Shown piece after piece: positions 46,105 to 54,468 of a stretch of DNA of 64,000 nucleotides. A program made the translations under genes and the position numbers. How positions within the stretch are numbered: position 1 is the stretch's first letter; the number at the start of each line of letters is the position of its first letter. A model generated the notes under the pieces. The model was not told where the DNA came from, ran no database searches, and saw only the letters and a list, made by a program, of their open reading frames with translations. The DNA is taken from assembly GCA_035501615.1 (NCBI GenBank), contig DATJVY010000002.1, positions 10,302 to 74,301 on the forward strand. Reading direction: 5' to 3'. The DNA is from RPRB01 sp035501615 (GTDB lineage Bacteria > Myxococcota > Myxococcia > Myxococcales > Myxococcaceae).

Positions 46105-46224
46105 ATGTCGGACAACCGCCCTCCCGTGCTGGACGCCGCGCTGGTCGCGCTGCTGGTCTCGCTCGCCTTCGACGCGCTGAGCACCGCGCTCGTCTGGGGG
46201 CTCATCCAGCACCTGCCGTCCTAG
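46105..46224 (+). CDS. Possible 39-residue single-helix membrane protein
   Basis: The short frame MSDNRPPVLDAALVALLVSLA is continued by a hydrophobic segment with FDALSTALVWGLIQHL; the whole is one membrane helix. A GAGGTG lies about 7-12 bases upstream. It ends 4 bases into the stop of the FAD-protein gene on the other strand. It could be a real small protein or chance; conservation is untested. Confidence 0.35.
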   Translation: MSDNRPPVLDAALVALLVSLAFDALSTALVWGLIQHLPS

Positions 46225-47531
46225 CCCCGCCCGAGCGCGCGCGCCGCCGTCTCCGCGAGCGCGTGCGCCTGCACGCTGATCTCGGGGATGGCCGTCGACT
46301 CCCAGAGGTCTCCCCGGCGCAGCCCGCCCAGCGTCCAGAGCCGATCCTGGAGCGGACCGAGCACCGCACCGTCCTCGGCGGTGGCGAAGCCGAGGCCGTG
46401 TGGCCCGGGGCGCGCTTGGCCGGAGGCGAGGAGCGAGCGCACCAGCGGGTCCTCCAGCGCACGCACGTCCATCACCGGACCGGTGGTGGGAACGACCAGG
46501 TCCACCGCGAGCACCGCCAGGGTGCGCGCCCCGCGGGGACGGATGCGCACGAGGACGCGGCCGTCCTGCGCGGCGAGGGAGACCACCCGTCCGGCGTGAC
46601 GCACCAGCCGCCGCTCCGCCTCGAGCTCCGCGATGCGCGCTCCCACCGCGGGGGCCAGCCGGTGACGGAGCGTGTCGAACCAGGTCCGGACGTGCCGCAG
46701 GAAGCGCCGCTGCTCGTCCGGCCGGAGCCCTCGCCACAGCCGACCGAGCTCGGGACGGAGCGTGTCCAGGACCGCGCGTGGATCCTCGCGGGACGCAGCC
46801 TCCCGGAACATCCGCACCAGCGGCCGGAGCCGTGCCGGCGGCGAGGGGAGGGCGAGCCGGCTCAGCATCCGGCTCGGATGCGTGGCAGGAAGGAGCCCGC
46901 GCCGGGAGAGCAGGTGGATCCGGCCCCGGTGGCCGCGGGCATCGAGCGACAGCACGACGTCCACGGCGGTGAGGCCCGATCCGAGCAGGAGCACCTCGGC
47001 GTCCTGGGCCGGCCACTCGCCACCCGCCCAGGGTGAGCGCCAGGCCATCCGCGGCGAGAGGTCCGCCCAGCCCGGGGGAACCTCGGGCGGGAAGTTGCCC
47101 AGCGCGAGCACCGCCCCCCGCGCGCGGAGCGGTGCTCCCCTCGCGCGCTCGAGACGGAGTCCCTCGCCGTCTGGCGCGAGCGTGAGGACCTGGTCGGTGA
47201 GCCGGGTCACGCGGTCCCCTGCCGCCGCGAGCAGGTCCGAGAGGTACTGCGCGTACAGGCGCCGCTCGAGGAAGGCCTCGGGATCGGCCGGCACCCCGCG
47301 AGCGGTGAGCCATCCGAGCAGATGCGCCGGGTCTCCCGGCTGTGCGGTCATCCGCGCCGTGGGGATGTTGAGCAGGTGCACCGGCTCCTCGGTGCCGTAG
47401 GCCACGCCCCGGGCGAAGGCCCCGGCGCGATCCACCAGCGTGATGGGCCCGAGGCCGGGGACCCTGGCCAGCGCTGCGGCCGTCAGGGTGCCGCTCGCGC
47501 CGGCTCCGACGATGACTACCCCATCGGTCAG
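46221..47531 (-). CDS. FAD/NAD(P)-binding protein (YdhS-like), CTG start
   Basis: The 436-residue protein belongs to the FAD-NAD(P)-binding family (NAD_binding_9/YdhS type). It has VVIVGAGASGTLTAAALARV, ARGVAYGTEEPVHLLNIPTA, LALGNFPPE and a second nucleotide-binding site VLLLGSGLTAVDVVLSLD. The reaction is unknown. No ATG, GTG or TTG occurs in frame between the ilvE end and the FAD motif. CTG at 47531 overlaps the ilvE stop (CTGA) and is preceded by CGGTGACGGG, so it is the best start. This is unusual; a sequence error upstream is the alternative. Confidence 0.82.
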   Translation of the reverse strand: MTDGVVIVGAGASGTLTAAALARVPGLGPITLVDRAGAFARGVAYGTEEPVHLLNIPTARMTAQPGDPAHLLGWLTARGVPADPEAFLERRLYAQYLSDLLAAAGDRVTRLTDQVLTLAPDGEGLRLERARGAPLRARGAVLALGNFPPEVPPGWADLSPRMAWRSPWAGGEWPAQDAEVLLLGSGLTAVDVVLSLDARGHRGRIHLLSRRGLLPATHPSRMLSRLALPSPPARLRPLVRMFREAASREDPRAVLDTLRPELGRLWRGLRPDEQRRFLRHVRTWFDTLRHRLAPAVGARIAELEAERRLVRHAGRVVSLAAQDGRVLVRIRPRGARTLAVLAVDLVVPTTGPVMDVRALEDPLVRSLLASGQARPGPHGLGFATAEDGAVLGPLQDRLWTLGGLRRGDLWESTAIPEISVQAHALAETAARALGRG

Positions 47532-48586
47532 CCCGTCACCGGGACCAGCCAGCCACGCGGGTCCGGGCGCCGGGAGCCGAGGACCTCCATCAGCGTGCGG
47601 TACAGGCGATCGGCCACCTCGCCCCGCTCGCCCAGCCGCATCGTCTTCTCGCCCCACTGCAGCTCGCCGATGGCGGAGATGGTCGCCGCGGTGCCGGTGC
47701 CGAAGGCCTCCTTCAGCTGCCCGCGGGCCGACTGCTCGGCCAGCTCGATCATCGTCACCGGGCGCTCCTCCACCTTCACCTTCCACTCGCGGAGCAGGCT
47801 CAGCACCGAGTCGCGCGTGACGCCCGCGAGGAGCGAGTCCTCCAGCAGCGGTGTGACCACCGTGTCGCCGATGCGGAAGAAGACGTTCATCGTCCCCGCC
47901 TCCTCGACGAAGCGGTGGGACTGGTCGAGCCAGAGCACCTGGTGGAAGCCCTTCTCCTTCGCCCGCTCGGCGGCGGCCATCCCGGCCACGTAGTTGGCGC
48001 CGGCCTTCGCGGAGCCGATGCCACCTCGCGCGGCGCGCACGTGCGACGTCTCCACCCAGAGGCGAAGCGGCGCCGGATGCGGGCCGAAGTAGTTCCCCAC
48101 CGGAGAGGTGAGCACGTAGAAGAGATAGTTCCGCGAGGGCCGGACCCCGAGGTAGGCCTCGGTGCCGATCATCGTCGGTCGGACGTAGAGCGCAGCGCCC
48201 GGCTCGGTCGGCACCCAGGAGGCGTCCTCGCGGACGAGCGCCCGGAGCGCTCCGAGAAACAGCTCCTCGGGGATCTGGGGCATGCACAGCCGCTCCGCCG
48301 AGGCATTCATCCGTCGGGCGTGCATCTCGGGACGGAACAGGAGGGGGCCACGCTCGCCAGCCACCGCCTTCATCCCCTCGAACATCGCCTGGCCGTACTG
48401 GAGCGCGCTGGCGGCGGGGTCGAGCGGCAGCGGTCCATAGGGGACGATCCGCGCGCCGCTCCAGCCGCGGCCGTCGTGCTCCGCGAGGAAGATGTGGTCG
48501 CTGTAGAACCTTCCGAAACCGAGGTCCCCGGCCGGCGGGCGGGGCTTGGGCTTCTGGGTGCGGGTCACCTGGATGTCGATCGGCAT
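47528..48586 (-). CDS. ilvE: Branched-chain amino acid aminotransferase
   Basis: IlvE transfers amino groups between glutamate and the 2-oxo acids of Leu, Ile and Val. The 352-residue fold-type IV enzyme has ASALQYGQAMFEGMKAV, RPTMIGTEAYLGVRPSRNYL, the Schiff-base Lys in GIGSAKAGANYVAGM, VLWLDQSHRFVEEAGTMNVF and GTGTAATISAIGELQWGEKT. This matches the long, eukaryote-like/BCAT-type II bacterial group. GAGGAG sits 8 bases before ATG 48586. It is the first gene of a two-gene unit with the FAD protein. A TATATG box (minus strand, near 48632-48637) may be its -10 element. Confidence 0.94.
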   Translation of the reverse strand: MPIDIQVTRTQKPKPRPPAGDLGFGRFYSDHIFLAEHDGRGWSGARIVPYGPLPLDPAASALQYGQAMFEGMKAVAGERGPLLFRPEMHARRMNASAERLCMPQIPEELFLGALRALVREDASWVPTEPGAALYVRPTMIGTEAYLGVRPSRNYLFYVLTSPVGNYFGPHPAPLRLWVETSHVRAARGGIGSAKAGANYVAGMAAAERAKEKGFHQVLWLDQSHRFVEEAGTMNVFFRIGDTVVTPLLEDSLLAGVTRDSVLSLLREWKVKVEERPVTMIELAEQSARGQLKEAFGTGTAATISAIGELQWGEKTMRLGERGEVADRLYRTLMEVLGSRRPDPRGWLVPVTG

Positions 48587-48774
48587 CGGCTCTCCTCGGG
48601 CTGGCTCGGGCAGAGGGTGTCCCGGCGGGCCATATACCGGTGGGGCGTGACGCGGGTCCACCCCCCAGGGCGCCCTCCGGCCGGCGCACGGTGGCGATCG
48701 GCCGGACCGCGGGCGAGTCGCGGCAGCCCCGGAGTGTCGTGGGATGTGCTCCCCGCCGCCCCCAGAGCGGGTTG

Positions 48775-48786
48775 CCGACCGGTCGG
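48775..48786. promoter_or_regulatory. Perfect 12-base palindrome CCGACCGGTCGG
   Basis: It sits directly after the methionine aminopeptidase stop and about 190 bases upstream of ilvE. The ACCGGT core between CCG arms is common in TetR-family operators. Whether a regulator binds here is unknown. Confidence 0.3.
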
Positions 48787-49755
48787 TCAGGGCAGCGTGA
48801 GGATCTCCGCCCCGCCGGAGGTGACCAGCACGGTGTGCTCCATCTGCGCGGAGCGGAGACCGTCGGCGGTCACCGCGGTCCATCCATCGGCCCAGTGCCG
48901 CACGCCCCAGCTCCCCTCGGTGAGCATCGGCTCGATGGTGAAGATCATCCCCTCCTCGAGGAGGGTCGTTGCCCCGGCATCGTCGAAGTGGGGAATCTGG
49001 AGCTCGGTGTGGAAGATCTCCCCGATGCCGTGGCCACAGTAGTTCCGGACCACGCCCAGCCCGTTCGCCGCGGCGTGGGCGGCGATCGCCTGGCCGATGG
49101 CGCGGACCTGGCGGCCGGGCTTCACCGCCTCGATGCCCCTCGCCAGCGCCTCCTCGGTCACTCGCAGGAGCTTCCTCGCCGCCTCGTCCACCTGGCCGAC
49201 GGCGAAGGTCGCCGAGCAGTCGCCGTGCATCCCCTCGAGGTAGATGGTGACGTCGCAGTTGACGATGTCCCCCTCCTCGAGCGGCCGGTCGTCGGGGATA
49301 CCGTGCACCACCACCTCGTTCACGCTGGTGCACATGCTCTTCTGGAAGCCGTGGTACCCGAGCGTGCTCGGGTAGCCACCGCGGGCGATGTAGGCCGTGT
49401 GGGCGATGGCATCGAGCGCATCGGTGGTCACCCCCGGCTTCACGTGCCCCCCGACCTCCCGAAGCACCTGGGCCGCGGCCCGGCAGGCGTGGCGCATCCG
49501 CTCCAGCCGGGTGGCCGGGTCACCGCGGATGCCGCGACCCGGGCGGCCCGAGGGCACGTAGTCGGGACGCGGGATCGCCGGGGGCACGGTGCGCATCGGG
49601 GAGATTCGCCCCGGGCGGACCCGCCGCGCGCGAGGAGCCGCCTCACCCGAGCGCGCGTCCGCCTCGCGGTGGCACTTCTTGTACTTGAGCCCGCTCCTGC
49701 ACCAGCAGGGGTCGTTGGGGCCGGGGCGAGCGGTGGCGAGCTGGGGGTCGTTCAC
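48787..49755 (-). CDS. map: Type I methionine aminopeptidase with N-terminal SEC-C zinc motif
   Basis: The 322-residue enzyme removes the initiator Met. Residues 1-70 carry a SEC-C motif (NDPCWCRSGLKYKKCH) that probably binds zinc and may dock to the ribosome, as in SEC-C aminopeptidases of some bacteria. The catalytic domain has GYHGFQKSMCTSVNEVVVHG, DVTIYLEGMHGDCSAT (metal Asp), RNYCGHGIGEIFH (metal His), MIFTIEPML and AQMEHTVLV (metal Glu). The GTG 49755 start has GAGGGAAGG about 8 bases upstream. It starts 13 bases after the dihaem gene on the same strand, so it may be read through. Confidence 0.93.
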   Translation of the reverse strand: MNDPQLATARPGPNDPCWCRSGLKYKKCHREADARSGEAAPRARRVRPGRISPMRTVPPAIPRPDYVPSGRPGRGIRGDPATRLERMRHACRAAAQVLREVGGHVKPGVTTDALDAIAHTAYIARGGYPSTLGYHGFQKSMCTSVNEVVVHGIPDDRPLEEGDIVNCDVTIYLEGMHGDCSATFAVGQVDEAARKLLRVTEEALARGIEAVKPGRQVRAIGQAIAAHAAANGLGVVRNYCGHGIGEIFHTELQIPHFDDAGATTLLEEGMIFTIEPMLTEGSWGVRHWADGWTAVTADGLRSAQMEHTVLVTSGGAEILTLP

Positions 49756-49768
49756 TGCGACCTTCCCT

Positions 49769-51217
49769 CTACTTCGGCGGGGGCACCGCCGCCAGAGGAC
49801 CCTCGGCGGAAGCCGGAAGCTCGGTGCGCGGGGCGCCCGGGCGCTTGCGCTCGAAGATGCGCTCGTCGGGGCGGCCCACGAGGTAGGTGACGATGTCGCG
49901 GAGCTCCGAGTCGGTGAGCCGGTCCAGCGGCATGGGCGGCATCTGCTTCGCATCGTGGGGGGCGATCCACCGGACGCGAGCCACCAGGTAATCGGGCTCG
50001 TACAGCCCGACGCTCAAGGGCGGGCGCATCGCGCCCTCGGCGTGACAGTGGACGCAGAAACGCTCGGTGAGCACCGCGCCGCGCTTCGCGTCTCCGCCGG
50101 TGGGCCGGTCGATGGCGGTCCTCCGCGCGAGCAGCAGCGGCCGGTAGTCGAGGGGCGGCGCGACGTCCGGCGAGATGCGGCGGAGGTACGCGCCGAGGTC
50201 GGCGAGCTGGGCCGGGTCGCCGCCCCCGGGACGGAGCATGAAGCGCTTGATGCAGAGGTCCGTCGCGTCCTCCGGCGTGGAGGCGAACCCGCGCCAGAAG
50301 GTCGGGCGCCGGGCGCTGTTCCAGAGCGAGCTGTTGGCGGTGACGTGCCCCAGCGCATCGAGCGTCCCGGTCCGCTCGTCGCGCCAGGCGTGGCAGGACG
50401 CGCAGGATGCGGCGTTCTGCTCGCCCCCGACGGCCGGATCACGGAAGAGCCGCTCGCCGCGGCCCTCGGGGCTGGTGAAGGCGAACTCCCAGCTCACCGG
50501 CTTCTGCGGCGTCCTGGACTTCTCGGGGCGGTGGGCCGGGAAGACGGAGAGCTCGAGGCGGGGCGGGGCGCGACCGGCGGCGGGGACCGGTGCCGGCGGA
50601 GGTGCGGAGAGGGCGACGCTCGGACCGGAGGGGGGCGGTCCCCGGAACGTGGCCTCGAAGCGCACGTGGGCGACCGAGCCGAGCTTGAGGAAGAGGCGGG
50701 CCGGGCGAGGGATTCCGAACTCGGTGAAGGGGACGTCGAACGTGCCGGTGACGCGGAGGTCTCGGTGGCCAGCGTCCTCGGAGAGCTGCACGGTGACGGG
50801 GATGCGCACCGGCCGGTCCTTGCCGTGGAGCGAGAGCGTTCCCACGGCATCGGCCTGTCCCTCGCGTCCCGGGACCAGCGCGCCCTGGCTCGGGCGCTCG
50901 AGGCGGTCGAGGGTGAGCACGGCCTCGGGGAAGCGGTCCACCTGGAAGAACTGGTCGCGCAGGTCCTCGTCCCGGAGGCTGAGGCCGGTGGTGAACCCGG
51001 CGAGGTCGATGCGGATGCGGCCGGTGCCCTCGGACCAGGTGGCCTCTTCGAAGCGCAGCTCTCCGGAGAGCCCCGAGGCGCTTCCGTCGATGGCGTCGAG
51101 CGGGGCCTCGACCCGGAAGCGCGCCCGGCCCGAGCCCTTCTGCAGCGTCCAGGAGCGGGGCTCGGCGCCGGCGAGCGCGGGGAGCAGGGCGATCAGCAGG
51201 GCCGTCTTCCAGGTCAT
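49769..51217 (-). CDS. YceI domain fused to dihaem cytochrome c, exported
   Basis: The 482-residue protein has a signal peptide (MTWKTALLIALLPALAGAEP). A YceI lipocalin-like domain (about 22-205: FRVEAPLDAIDGSASGLSGE, HGKDRPVRIPVTVQL) is joined by a Pro-rich linker to a C-terminal cytochrome region. That region has two c-haem sites: CASCH near residue 271 and CVHCH near 387. KRFMLRPGGGDPAQLADLGA and TDSELRDIVTYLVGRPD are cytochrome c-like. YceI proteins bind isoprenoid lipids such as quinones, so a periplasmic electron-transfer role is plausible. The ATG overlaps the kinase stop (ATGA). Confidence 0.88.
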   Translation of the reverse strand: MTWKTALLIALLPALAGAEPRSWTLQKGSGRARFRVEAPLDAIDGSASGLSGELRFEEATWSEGTGRIRIDLAGFTTGLSLRDEDLRDQFFQVDRFPEAVLTLDRLERPSQGALVPGREGQADAVGTLSLHGKDRPVRIPVTVQLSEDAGHRDLRVTGTFDVPFTEFGIPRPARLFLKLGSVAHVRFEATFRGPPPSGPSVALSAPPPAPVPAAGRAPPRLELSVFPAHRPEKSRTPQKPVSWEFAFTSPEGRGERLFRDPAVGGEQNAASCASCHAWRDERTGTLDALGHVTANSSLWNSARRPTFWRGFASTPEDATDLCIKRFMLRPGGGDPAQLADLGAYLRRISPDVAPPLDYRPLLLARRTAIDRPTGGDAKRGAVLTERFCVHCHAEGAMRPPLSVGLYEPDYLVARVRWIAPHDAKQMPPMPLDRLTDSELRDIVTYLVGRPDERIFERKRPGAPRTELPASAEGPLAAVPPPK

Positions 51218-52587
51218 CGCACGTCCACGAGGACCCGCGTTCGGGTGAGCCGGTCCACCAGGGTGGGCTTGCGAAGCGCCGCGGGGAGCGCGCCGAGCAG
51301 CGCCGCCGCCGCCCAGGCCGCGCCTCCCAGCCCGAGGGGAACCGCGACGACGTCCACCGAGTAGTTGAGCAGCGAGTAGGCGAGGCCGAGCGCGGGAGCC
51401 CAGCCCCACTGGAGCAGCGCCCGTCCCGCCGCGCGCAGTGGCGGAACGTCGCCGTCGGCATCGGTCCGCACCCGGAGGCGCATCAGCCACTGTCCGGGAG
51501 AGGCGCCGAGGAAGGCGATGCCCAGCTCCAGCCACAGCGCGAGCCAGGCTGGAGCCGCCCAGGGCGCCTTCACGAAGGAGAAGTAGAACACCGCGAGCGC
51601 GGGCAAGAGGTCGAGCACGCCGGCGAGCAGCCGGACCACCGGCGCGGGCGGAACGTGAGGCTGGGGCGCCGCGTGCCGGACCTCCTCGGCGAGCTGCTGG
51701 TGCGTCTGGAAGCGGGCCGCCGGATCCGGCTGGAGGCAGCGATCGACGATGCTCGCCAGCGCCCGTGGAACGTCGGTGCGCGCACGCCGGACGGGAACGA
51801 TGCCGGCCTCGATGATCTGCAGTGCCTCCACCGGGGTCCGCGCCTGGACCGGGGGCCGGCCCACCAGCAGGTGGTAGACCGTCGCGCCGAGGCCGTAGAC
51901 GTCCGCGCGCTGGTCGAGCGGCTGACCGCGAAGCTGCTCGGGAGGCATGTAGGGCAGCGTGCCCATCACCGAGCCGGCGACGCTCACTCCTGCGCCGGTG
52001 GAGAGCGGGCTGCGGACCAGCGTCTCGTTGTCCGATGGGGCGTGGGTGGCGGTGGCCAGCCCGAAGTCGGCGACGTGGGCAATGCCGTAGCGATCGAGGA
52101 GCACGTTGGCCGGCTTGAGGTCGCGGTGGACGATCCCCAGCCGCGCCGCCTCGGCCAGCGCTCCGGCCAGCCCGACGAAGTGGGTGGCCACCTCGGTCCA
52201 CGTCAGCGGTCCGTTCCGGTCCACCGCGTCCTGCAGCGAGCCGCCGTCGACCAGCTGCATGGCGATGAACCAGACGCCCCGCTCCTCGCCCACGAAGTAG
52301 ACCTGCACGACGTGGGGGTGCACCAGGTTGGCCTGGCTCTGGGCCTCGCGCTGGAAGCGGACCAGGAACGAGGGATCCCGGGCGAGCTCCGGGCGGAGCG
52401 TCTTCAGCGCCACCGGCCGGTTCAGCGAGGTGTCGAAGCCAAGATAGACCGCACCCATCCCGCCGGAGGCGATGCGGCGGTCGACACGGAAGTGGCGGAG
52501 AAACGTGCCCGGTGCCAGCTCGGCCGGCACCAGCACGTCGGTCAGCGGCACCGGCGAGAGTGCCGTGGGCGGCACGGTCTCGTTCAC
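51214..52587 (-). CDS. Ser/Thr protein kinase with C-terminal RDD membrane domain
   Basis: The 457-residue Hanks-type kinase has glycine loop IASGGMGAVYLGFD, Lys62 (PVALKTLRP), catalytic loop HRDLKPANVLLD with Asp156, DFGLATATH and the activation end GTLPYMPPEQLRGQ. It is complete and likely active. After about residue 310 an RDD-type domain with about four helices (LLAGVLDLLPALAVFYFSFV onward; PGQWLMRLRVRTDADG) anchors it. The GTG start overlaps the haemoglobin stop and its own stop overlaps the dihaem start. Thus a membrane kinase is coupled to two exported haem proteins. Confidence 0.93.
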   Translation of the reverse strand: MNETVPPTALSPVPLTDVLVPAELAPGTFLRHFRVDRRIASGGMGAVYLGFDTSLNRPVALKTLRPELARDPSFLVRFQREAQSQANLVHPHVVQVYFVGEERGVWFIAMQLVDGGSLQDAVDRNGPLTWTEVATHFVGLAGALAEAARLGIVHRDLKPANVLLDRYGIAHVADFGLATATHAPSDNETLVRSPLSTGAGVSVAGSVMGTLPYMPPEQLRGQPLDQRADVYGLGATVYHLLVGRPPVQARTPVEALQIIEAGIVPVRRARTDVPRALASIVDRCLQPDPAARFQTHQQLAEEVRHAAPQPHVPPAPVVRLLAGVLDLLPALAVFYFSFVKAPWAAPAWLALWLELGIAFLGASPGQWLMRLRVRTDADGDVPPLRAAGRALLQWGWAPALGLAYSLLNYSVDVVAVPLGLGGAAWAAAALLGALPAALRKPTLVDRLTRTRVLVDVR

Positions 52588-53072
52588 TTCGCCTCCGGAT
52601 CCACGATGTCGTCGCGGGTGGAGGCGATGATGGCCAGGAGCTCCTTCTGCTCCCGGTCGGGGACGGCGCTGGACTTCAGCGCCGCGACCAGGTCCTCGCC
52701 CATGGCGTCGAACTCGGAGGCGCGGACGTGCATCGGAGCGTGGAGGGGCTTCATGGCCCGGCCGGTGTAGGGGCACGGGCCGCCGCTCGCGGCGCACACC
52801 TGATCGGTGAGGTGGGACTGGAGGACGTCCATGTCCACGAACATGAAGCGGACGTTGATCCGCTTGTCGCGGCCGACGTTGCCCACGAAGGTGTGCATCA
52901 CCGCGTCGATGCCGGGGCGGCGGCCGAGGCGCTCGTAGAGGCTCGGGCCGGAGGAACCGCCGGTCGCGGCGGCCGTGCCCGTCGTGGCGGACGGATGCGG
53001 ATCGGGGCGGGTCGCCTCGGAGCCCGAGGCGCACGCGACGAGGAGCAGGGGGAGGAGCGACCAGCGGCGCAT
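52584..53072 (-). CDS. Group I truncated haemoglobin-like lipoprotein
   Basis: The 162-residue protein starts with a lipoprotein signal (MRRWSLLPLLLVACAS, lipidation Cys14), then a Ser/Thr/Gly-rich linker. From residue 44 a truncated haemoglobin domain follows (SLYERLGRRPGIDAVMHTFV, DKRINVRFM, KPLHAPMHVRASEFDAM), with His111 as the expected proximal haem ligand. Group I truncated haemoglobins bind O2, NO or CO. Lipid attachment places it outside the cytoplasm. It is first in a GTGA/ATGA-linked operon with the Ser/Thr kinase and YceI-dihaem protein. Confidence 0.88.
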   Translation of the reverse strand: MRRWSLLPLLLVACASGSEATRPDPHPSATTGTAAATGGSSGPSLYERLGRRPGIDAVMHTFVGNVGRDKRINVRFMFVDMDVLQSHLTDQVCAASGGPCPYTGRAMKPLHAPMHVRASEFDAMGEDLVAALKSSAVPDREQKELLAIIASTRDDIVDPEAK

Positions 53073-53180
53073 GAGGTCGAGGCCCGGAAGCCTACCATGT
53101 GCTCCCTACGGGCGGCCTCGCGCGGCCGGATGGCTGGACCCCGCCCTCGTGCCGGGCTCCCCCCGGCGGTCTACCCGCGT

Positions 53181-54356
53181 TCAGCTCACCCGGCGCAGGA
53201 CCGGCTCGACGGGCCGGAGCCGGCGGTGCCGGGCCTCCCAGCGTGCGCGGAGCTCGAGGAAGGGCTCCTCGACGAGAACGAAGGTGACGGCGGCGACCAG
53301 CGCCGACGACAGCACGGCGATGACGAAGATCGCCGCCGCGAGCAGCGGCCCGGTGCCCAGGAGCGGCACCAGCGCCCGGGTCACCGGCGGCAGCAGCCGC
53401 GGCAGCACCTCGAAGTGGTTCAGGTACATGCCGAACGACAGGCGCGACAGCACGTGGAAGCCACGCCAGCCCGCCAGCTTGCGGACGCGGGGGCTCGCCC
53501 GGAGCCCGAGCGCGACCAGCCCGCCGTAGACCAGCGCGAGGCCGGAGAAGCTGAACAGCGCCCGGTCGACCTCCCGGAGAAGGAGCCCGACGGCGATCGC
53601 GAGCATCGGCCAGCGCCACGGATCGGGGTGCTCGGCGGAGAGCTCCCGGGGGCGCTGGATGGAGACCCAGGCCAGGAACAGGCCGGCCAGGAGCCCGTCG
53701 CAGTGGGTGTGGATCGGCCCGTAGATCCGATCGAAGCCGGCCTCTCCCTGTCCGTGGAGCGCGATCGCCCGCACCACCGGCATCAGCCCCAGGAGCGCGA
53801 GCGGCGCCCACGCCTGGCCGCGTGGGCCGAACAGCCGCTGGACGGCGAGCAGCAGCAGCGGCACCACCAGGTAGAACTGCTCCTCGGTCGAGAGCGACCA
53901 GCCGCCGCTCACCCGGCCCTGGCGGTAGTTGGAGAGGAAGGCCAGGTCCGGGCCGATCCCCTGCCACTTCCCCAGCGCGAGCGCGAGGAACGCCACCCAG
54001 GCGAAGTAGAGCGGCCAGATCCGCAGTCCGCGCCGGAGCAGGAAGCGTGGCACGTCCAGGGCGCCAGACCGCTGGAGCTCCCGCTGCAGCTGGCGGCCGA
54101 TGAGGAAGCCGGAGAGGACGAAGAACAGGTCGACCCCCGTCCAGCCGTAACGGAAGAGGGTGAAGCTCCAGACGCCCGAGGGGACCAGCTCAGACCCGGC
54201 GACGGCGAGGTGGTTGCCGATCACCAGGACGATGGCCGCCGTGCGCAGGGCATCGAGCGCGGGGAAGGTTCCGGGCGGAGGGACGAGCAGCGCCCGGAGC
54301 GCACGCCCCGGCCAGCCCTCCTCCGTCGGATCGCCACCGCTGATGCGCTCGCCCAC
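53181..54356 (-). CDS. Acyltransferase-3-family membrane protein
   Basis: The 391-residue protein has about ten helices and the acyltransferase-3 (OafA/OpgC-like) pattern. TFPALDALRTAAIVLVIGNH holds the conserved His, followed by GWTGVDLFFVLSGFLIG and later GGWSLSTEEQFYLVVPLLLL. The family O-acylates sugars, lipids or polymers at the membrane; the acceptor is unknown. GTG 54356 gives a normal N-terminus, while the long upstream frame looks non-native. It is read leftward and follows the pirin gene by 112 bases. Confidence 0.9.
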   Translation of the reverse strand: MGERISGGDPTEEGWPGRALRALLVPPPGTFPALDALRTAAIVLVIGNHLAVAGSELVPSGVWSFTLFRYGWTGVDLFFVLSGFLIGRQLQRELQRSGALDVPRFLLRRGLRIWPLYFAWVAFLALALGKWQGIGPDLAFLSNYRQGRVSGGWSLSTEEQFYLVVPLLLLAVQRLFGPRGQAWAPLALLGLMPVVRAIALHGQGEAGFDRIYGPIHTHCDGLLAGLFLAWVSIQRPRELSAEHPDPWRWPMLAIAVGLLLREVDRALFSFSGLALVYGGLVALGLRASPRVRKLAGWRGFHVLSRLSFGMYLNHFEVLPRLLPPVTRALVPLLGTGPLLAAAIFVIAVLSSALVAAVTFVLVEEPFLELRARWEARHRRLRPVEPVLRRVS

Positions 54357-54468
54357 GCCCGGCGGGGAAGGTGGGTTGCAGAGCGCGACGGCGCAAACCC
54401 GCGGGGCCGCGCGGGCGCGGACCGTCGACTCCCGGACGGAGCGATGTCGCCCGGGGAGCCGTCGCGGC

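Noticed and set aside
45749..46105. 118-codon + strand frame in the intergenic gap
   Set aside because: No domain, no ribosome site, and it runs through the palindrome cluster; composition does not match the neighbouring genes.
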